A stretch of DNA of 64,000 bases from positions 79,843,574 to 79,907,573 of the forward strand of contig NC_087063.1 of assembly GCF_963678635.1 (NCBI RefSeq). The letters run 5' to 3'. This document shows, piece by piece, positions 45,101-54,100 of the stretch. The DNA comes from Symsagittifera roscoffensis (taxonomy: Eukaryota > Xenacoelomorpha > Acoela > Convolutidae). Both the position numbers and the translations under genes were made by a program. How positions within the stretch are numbered: position 1 is the first letter of the stretch; every line of letters begins with the position of its first letter. The notes under the pieces are model-generated. The model was not told the origin of the DNA. It was given only the letters and a program-made list of their open reading frames with translations, and searched no databases.

Positions 45101-48100
45101 GGAATCTGATGATAATCCTCCCCTTGAGGCAGGTCGCACCGAAACCACTACTGCCCCTAGCTCAAGAACCGAAAGAGTCCGCGGATACCCGAAGAAGTTT
45201 GCTCTGGCGGTAAGCTTTGAAAAAGGGCGGCTAACAGAAAGAAACCAGATTTTGTCTTGACGAAAGAGAACGTCATCGACTCCTCAGAAAACACAACCAC
45301 ACTCGCAAACGGCCACATTTTGGCAAAATCAGATTTGACCTACAAAGGAAAATTGCATCCCGACCCTAATAAAAATTCATTCATACCAACACCCATGGGA
45401 CCGAATTTTAACGAACCTTCAAGTTTAGCCGGTAAAAGGAAACTGTCTCCTCCAAGAAAGGCACAAGTGAGAACACCCCTGAAAGCCACCTAGAGTACGG
45501 ACAGACCTGTTTTAACCAAGGAATTGCTCAGCTTCCAGCGGAGATAGTGGTGATACACAAGTCCCCACAGATCACTTCAGTTTCCTCTTCCTCGCGAAGT
45601 TTAAATTCTTCGGATGCGCTAATCGACGACTATTCGACGACGTCGATAACAATAACGCTCCCGTTTTTCAGTACGCTCCGACAGTTTCTAACCATTACTT
45701 AAGTTTTACAGGTGGCGAACTCACAGATCACTCCCAGGTTCAACTAAGTGGACCGGTGGTACCTCCAGCATATCGAGAACAACCTGGCACTTTATTCAGC
45801 AAGGAAATAGAAGGCGATCCGATTCACATGGATAGTTCTCCAGATCAATTTTCACCTGGAGAACCCCAAGCAAGACCATTAAAACAAAGTCTCAAGGTTT
45901 CGTCAACAAGGTCTCAGAGAAGGAGTCACAAGACCTGCAAGTAATCATATTAGACGAAAATCTGATCAACGATCCTATGACAGCCAGCTTCTCGTTTCAA
46001 TCACCTTCGGAAATTTAAGCTCCACTAATCGATCTACCCATGAAACGAACGTTAGTCGCCAAAACCACAAAAAATTGGTCCTCCTTAAACTGCAGCCCAT
46101 TGGGACGAGTCAAACCCCGTTACAGACAGCATTATCAATTTCCCTCAGCGGATCAACTCCCACACCCCAGCTAACATCTTCTGCGATCATTCTAGTACCG
46201 ACGACACAAGTAACTCTTCTGCAACGATTGACAGAGAGCTTAGAAGCAGTTTAGAAAATTTTAATTCAAATTTCAATTAAAACTCCTTCATATCTTCTTT
46301 TAAAACAAACTAGAATTTATATATTTTTTACTTATCACTTTAAATAATTTTTTAAGTTGGGTGTACATTTGTTTATTTGTTTTATTTATAGTGCAGTTTG
46401 TCTTTTTGTTGAAACTACATTAAAGAGGGAAACGGATGTATATGGAATCAGTTTTATCTAATTAAAATTTTTAAATTTTTTTCCTTTGAGAAATGTTCTG
46501 ATTTTTTTTAGTTTTTTGTCATTTGGATCCTCGGTATTGATTAGATACCAGTCAACTCGCCAGATGAATCGACTGTCGGTCGATCATTTACTGTTCGTGT
46601 TAGTTCTAGAGTAGATATTTTATTTCAACATATCTTATAAATTTTTTATTCTTTTAGTTGTTGGACATTGTTTTTACAAACCTAGCTACAATATCTTAAC
46701 ATTATAAAATGGGTAATTTGATTTACGGGTTGAGGTACCGGCCCGAAATGGCTAGAGTTAAATCTGAAACTTTGATGTGATTATTACTCCACTGCGTTGT
46801 TACTCCACTGTTCAAGCCTAGTGGAGGAAGAGAAAATTAGGAAAAAAATTCCTTTCAGCGCTACTGAATGTACAAATAATGTTTGCGAAGATAAAGTACA
46901 AACCGGTGAAACTATAGCAAACTCGTTCGCTAACCGGCGCGACTATCGCGACCCTTGCTGTTTTTGTTGCAAGCAATTTTCAGAAATTAACAGAAATCTG
47001 CATTTTTTCATGTAAACATGAACAGAAATCTGCATTTTTTTCTGTATAAAATTGGATGTTATCCTTTTTTACGGCATGGAGGGTGAATTTCATTAAGAGT
47101 TGTAACAGTCGCATATACTTAATCATTGAATTAGTTCTTCATGAATAGGCAGAGGTGGATTTGGGGGAGGGGGGCCGGGGGACATACTTTTTTGAGATAA
47201 CAAAGGTCCCCTTTGGTATAATTTGAGATATTCATTTTGGCGACGGAAACGAAGAAAAGATTTTCTGAAGGCGTCTTCAGAGCCAATTTTGAGGGGGGAA
47301 CGCGCGCCTAAAAACGCAGCATTTTGGTCAAAATTTTCCAAAAAGTGCCTGTTTGGCCTGTTTTTTCAAAATTCCGCTTGCGGTGCAGAAAATTTGGCCA
47401 AAACAGGGTCTTTTTGGTGCTTTGAGCGATCTCGAAAAATCAACTTGGTCGATTTAATAAAAGGTCGACCAAATTTTTGAAAATTTTTTGAAATCCCCCC
47501 CCTCGAGAAAATCTTAGATCCGCCCCTGTCTATAGGTGTTAAATTTTCAAATATATTGACTATTAAAGCAGACAAAACCTTTTAGTTGGGCGATGAGTCC
47601 GTTCTTCTCGCTTAGCATGTTGTAGTATCTGCGCATTCGGCCTATGGCTCTCATTTTGTTCCTCAGCACACGGATCCTACCAGCCTCCTCTGAGTGGGCG
47701 ACACCGTCAGCCTCCAGTTCCTCCTATAAGAACATAAAAATAATACCAAAAAACTAGGGTCTTTCCCGGGCCAAAAAATCAACTGGTCTATCAAAAAGAA
47801 AGACCAACATTATCAAAGTTTAAATCAACTCTCTATAAATAAATTTGCTCTTCTTCTGTTTTCTCACACCTAAATTTCTTATATTTTTTTTTTGCAATGA
47901 GAAATGGTTTTGTGTTGTGATTACTTAATTATACACGTATTTGATCATCATAACCAACTTCGCAAAACCAGAATTACACCATAAATTATTGTCTATATCT
48001 GATTGGGTGTAACTGGTAGCATAAGAGCCAATAAAATGTGTTATAGTAATGTAATTTCACCTCAGTGCAGAGTTCGCAGATATCGAAGAGGAGTTTGGTG

Positions 48101-51100
48101 ACCATGTTGGCTGCAAAGGGGAAGGACCACGTGAGGCCATTCTCGAAGTTGGGCAGACAGAAGGGGTGGGGGGAGTCCAGGAATGTCTAGGAAAAGTTAC
48201 AAAGATGAGACAGGAGACATTAGTAAGAGTAAGATCATTTATCCACGAGGGATAGGACCAACATACGAGCTGTACAGCTCATCACGGCGAACCGCTGTTG
48301 TGCCCCTGCTTAAGAACTATATGCAATTTTTTTGGACTATATGCAATTTTTTTTGGTTGCGGTGATATGTTAAACAGTTTGCGGATCATGTTAACTATTT
48401 CCCCCCAATTGCAATAAGGGGGAAATAGTTAATAAAGTTTGGATGAAGTTTATTGAAATAACGTCAACCAATAGGAATGCGAATTGAAATAACGTCAACT
48501 AATATGAATGCGACAGAACACATTTCTGAGAAGTACAAAACCAATCCAGCTGAGCATGAATGAATTGTGTTTTTATAGGGGGGAGATTCTTTACAAGGTA
48601 ACATAGGGGGGAAGGGGGGATAGTTAACATGATCCCAATTTGCTGAGTCAGTTTGAAAAAATTATGAAAGCAACTTCAGTGAAACATTGTAGTCAGTTTC
48701 AAGAAAACATTCGACATAAGAAATCAGAAGATGGCTACTCTAGTGTTTGAAAAACCATCTGAACAACAGATAACAAAGAAAATAATATTGTGAGCTACGT
48801 AAGAGACATGAACTAAACAGCTCAACGCCCGGGTTGATCAAAAATGCTTATCATACAATTCTTATAAAAGGGAAATTTGTTTTCATACAATTTCATACAT
48901 TTCCATACGTACAGAAAATTGTATGAAAACTCTATAATAAACATTTTCCCATAAATGGAAATTGTATGATAGGTGTTTTCTCCAGAAACCAAAAAGTGGT
49001 TTTTTGTTTCTAAATTTATTTTCTGGAAAATTTTGGGTTGTGTTTGCAACCGAACACTAGTGACAAAGACCTTGGTATTTGTCACTTGTCACTATTTGTC
49101 ATTGCATGATAAACGACCTGATTTGTCTTCTAGATGTCTTTCACAAATAATATAACAAAAGTAACAAACTTTTAACTTTTGACAAATTTTTTCAGTGATG
49201 ATTATTTTTAAATTTTTGAGTTTTCGAATTATCAGACATTGATCAAGGCATACATAAACACGTCATTCAAAATAAGTAAAAATTTTCAGCATTTTTGAAA
49301 AAAAATTTTAAGTGAAAAGAAAAAATTAGCCAATATTATCGTATCAAGGACTAATTTTTCGGAAAATGTTTGTTCGAGTATAAAATCGATTTGCGGTTGA
49401 AAAAAAAAACAAAAAACTTTTGGGGCAAATTTTCAAAATAGCTTGAAAAATTTTTTGTGTCGCCATCAAAAAATGCCAGTCATACAATTTCTATATATGG
49501 AAATTGTATGGAAAGCAATTTTTTCAAAAAAAAATATTTTAAATCAGTTTTTCTTCTCACCAGTCTGTTCCACTGTTCTCAAAAAGCCGCAGAAATGGGT
49601 TAATTTTTTTTCTATTGTTTTTCGAAAATGTATGAAAATTGTATGACAAGCATTTTCTCCGCACACTTGATGTATGGATTTGTATGATAATGATTTTTGT
49701 TGTATGGAAACGTATGATACGCATTTTCGGTGTATGGAGGTCAACCCGGACGCTTTTAAACAGGAAATGTTGGAAAATTTAATTTTTGTATTTCGTAGGG
49801 TTTTTCAGTATTCCTGTTTTTTTTTCTTATGTTCATTAAATATCTAGCTATAGAAAAAAGCCAGTGATATTCACTGTTGATACGATCTTATGTTTTTCTA
49901 GTATAATAATTGCCCCTGAATATGATAAAGCAATTTAAAACGTAGAAAATTGCATTGATTGGAAAAGTCTAGCAAGTAATCGAAAAAGATTTTTTTTTTG
50001 CGAGAGTTTGGAAACATCGAAATGATTAATGGTGAATGTCGCACTTATCTCTCATGTGAAATTATTTCAGATATATACTTACGACTAAAAACTGAAATAA
50101 AACTAAGTTTCTAGCAGCAGAATTGTTTGTCGTGATTTTGCAGAATTGTTTCTAAATGCCGTAAAGTTTTCCAAAACAAAGCTTTTTGATGTTCAAAAAA
50201 GCATCTGTAGGATCAATACATAATACAGCATTAGCCTCTCAATAATTAAAATATATTCGAACCTGGATTCAATATAAAAAACTTCCAAAACAAACATTTG
50301 CTAGCTTCTTCATTTAAAAACTTGATAAAATAACAAAATTCATGATAATTTAACTTGCTCCTTTTACAATTGTTGCGGTTGATTTCTAAGAAAACCTAAG
50401 CAAGATACAGTTTGAAAAGAAACAAGGAACGCAAGTCACAAACAAAATACTTGCTTGCTTACTTAAAACAATTTCGATGACTTTCGAGTTTCCTCTAAAA
50501 CAAATTGCTGGCTTCAAGGCCCTTAGAACTTCTATAACAATTTGTGATAGATTTTTTTTGATAAAATAAACTCAATTTGAGAAAATTGGATTGAAGGGTG
50601 TGCGTTTTAATTTCGCAGGGAAATCTGATAATTAAAATCTAGTTTCGAAGTTAGAAGTCGGACACTTTTTTGTGACCTTCACACTTTCGCTGTTCGATAG
50701 TGGAGTTTGCCTTTTATTAACAAAAGATATAAGCTCAACTTAAAAAGAAATCAAAGTTCAAACCTTGAAGACCTTTATAAGAGTTTGAACTACATTCATC
50801 TACTTTTAAATAACTGATGAAAAATAAATCATGAAGACCTTTATAAGAGTTTGAACTACATTCATCTACTTTTAAATAACTGATGAAAAATTCAAGACGA
50901 TAGACATCAAGAAAAAAAGTTACAAACACTTTCTCAAAACCACAGATAGATATAAAATCGCACAAGAAGGCTCGTATGGCTTGTTGGTTTTAAGCAATGA
51001 TGAAATTTTGAAAACGCTAAATTTTTTTTGAGAAGGTTTTTGGACGCTATCCAAATTTGAAGCTATCCAAGACCCTCACAAAAACCAAGTATAAACTGAT

Positions 51101-54100
51101 ATTTTTGAGCAAAATTTTAATTGGACCAAAAAAATGCCTCAACTCGGTAGGATACATTTTCTAAATCTGTAATGAAACTTCCCGTTAATTGTTTTTGTTG
51201 AAAATTACTTTTATTCCAGATGCTCTTTGATATTTTATTCCAAAACACTCATTGACTGCTGCTCGTTTTGCGCTTCAATGAATCTGCTCCTTGAATTCTC
51301 GCGTTGACGTAATCGATTTTTCCTATTTTAATTGCTTGGCGACGGTGAGGGAGTTTCTGTGGTTGATCGAAAAAGAGTTCTATCACCTTAATGTTGAGTT
51401 GCCCGTCTGCTAGACACAGTATGACTCCCTTGTTGCCGTAAGTGTCGCAGTAATTGGGGGCTGAGAATATGGAGATCAGGGAGGGGAACTTGGAGAAGGG
51501 ACTCTTGCGGAACATCTGGAAGCCAGCGTCTTTGGCCTCGTGAGCACGCACCACACACAGAAGGTCGTTCTCTTTCAAGAAGTTGCACACTGCCTATGTA
51601 TAGTTGAAAATTGAAAAGTTTGCAGAAAAGTTTTTTTTCCCATTATAGTTCCCTTAAACCTAGTAAAAAGTATAAATACAATCAAAACAGCGATGGGGGG
51701 ATGGTGGAAAATTAATTCTGGACTTGAATTCAATCAGCGCAAAATTAGGATGATAATAAATAAGTTTCCATGTAAATGCAAGCAAATGCACTTGGGTGAA
51801 AGTCAAAGGCGTTTACTATTTTATTTCCTGAGCGCTTTAGCTAACAAAAATTGTCGGATGGCATCGTATTCCAAAACAACCAATCCAAACTTACGTGCAG
51901 ACTTTATTAAGCAATTTTTTACAGCTCCCTAACAGCAGATTTCTACAGCAGTTTTTTGCCTGGTAGATGTGAAGAAAGATCAGTAAAAGAGTTTTACTGC
52001 GGGACCAAGTTAACACAAACCCCCCTTAACAGTTTAGGAGGGGAGGATGTCAACTTCCTTTAAAGTTGGAAATTTCTGTCAATCATAGTCAAGCATTTTA
52101 CCCTCAATGCTTAACAGATTGAATTCAAATCAGAGGCGTGCGCAGAAATTTTTCTAGGGGGGAGGGTTTTGAAAAAAAGACAGGAGCACTTTTTTTAAAG
52201 AAAATGACAACCAGAATTGAGGGGAGGGAAAATTTGGCAACCAGAATTAATGGGGAGGGGGAAGGGGGGGTGGTTCGGGTTAACCCCCTCTCCCCCTCTC
52301 CCCGGCACGCTACTGATTTACATAAAAAGCTGCGTTGGAGGATCTTAACTTGGTATATCGGGGGAGCGGATGGGGGAGGGAAAGGGGGGGGGGGGGTGTT
52401 AAGTTGATATATACAGCGTAAGAGTAGAAGAAAGAGATGCGTCTGAGTTTGTTAAAGGAGAAGTGTTCCACTTTTCCCTCCCTCTCTTTCCCATAGTTCC
52501 TTGTAGGGTCGGACCACATCAGATCCGTCATAGCATCGCCTGGTAATCACAACTCTAGTTACTTCTTATTCTTATGAAAAAAGTTCTAAGAATTGGGATA
52601 AGTTGGCATTAATTTGGGATAAGTTTGGAAGAATTGGCATCAATTTGCTTTTTGAGAGTCGCAGAAGAATTGGTTTTTGGTCACGCTCCGTTTTTCTACG
52701 CTCGTGTTAGTCGTGGATAATTTAGTTTCGATTGTGCCGCTCGTGCTGGTCGCTGGAAACTTTCATTTAATCTCAAAATTCGTTGGCATATCTCATTGGA
52801 TTTCAGTGTCTGAAATCATTAAGCTTCAGAAAATTTACTCTATACTCTGAATTTGCCCATTTTTGGTAGCAAAAACCTGGAAAACATCAGAGTTTGGTCG
52901 ATAGTTTGGACATACCGCTCAACTTCAACCGTAAGGGGAGGAAGGAGGGAGGAAGTTCTCCTACCGTGCTTGTCGGGTTCCTTGACTCTAATGATCTTCT
53001 GTATGTCTTTGATGTGCTGAATGCGTGGAGACAGACCCCCATGGACACAGAAGAACTGGTTGTTCACTATGGCCGCCAGGGGGAGGTGGTCGAACATGTC
53101 CATACATGCATTGTAGACTCTCTCGTTATACTTGTGCAGACACTCCACTTTGAAGGAGAAATAGCGAGTCAGGTGGCGACATTCGTGGTTGCCTAATCAA
53201 ACATTAAAACTCATTTTCTTTTTCTTGCACTTTTTGTCTGACGTTATCTGTAGCGTTGAAAAGTCTGTAATTAAATACTTGCCTTATTTGGAAAAAGAAT
53301 TTCGACCCGTTACTAAATACTTGGAAAAAGAATTTCGACCCGTTACTAAATACTTGGAAAGAGAATTTCGACCCATTACTAAACTGGAACCCCAACTTGA
53401 GTTTTTTTAAAAAAAGCTCGCACTGCGGTATCTTTGACAACAAGTAGAGAAATGCGTTACCATCTTCCAAACAGAAAACTTTGTGATTGGAAATGGACAA
53501 GTACCTTCTGCCGGACTCAAGTCCCTTACTTTTGTCAAGCAAAATACGACCGTTCTCTCTGCGCAAAAAGCACAAATTCCGCAACTCGAGCTTCTTTGAA
53601 CTATATAGAAAAACTTTTAGAAAAAACAATTCCCTTAGGCAAGTTGTTAAAAGTTAAAGCGGTGAGGGTGGGGGGGGGGGGGGTTGGATAGTTAACAATC
53701 TCTATTATAGTGAAGAATGACGATAGAATTTAATAACACATTATAGTGAAGAATGATGATAGAATTTAATAACACATAAGCTAAAATTATAATTTTGTTT
53801 GACAAGAAAATAGATGAAACGATCCTTCATTAGATAAAAATGGCTTGTGACTATATGCAAATAGATTTTTTAACCTCTGAGTAAATGCATCTTCTTCGGA
53901 TATGCAATTTTCAAAGCACACAAGACAATAATGCATTCCATTCCGAACATCCCTCTATCGACATAATCTCCCAAAAACAGATATTGATTCGTTGGGCTAA
54001 GACTGCCTAAAGGACCACCAAGGTCGAGTAATCTCAGTAAATCATAGAACTGCCCATGAATATCGCCAACCATAATGACAGGCTGTTCCAGTTCCAGCAC

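Noticed and set aside
53204-53629. 141-codon minus-strand ORF with three SNGSKF repeats
   Set aside because: It reads through the 33-bp tandem repeat inside CnA-2 intron 1.
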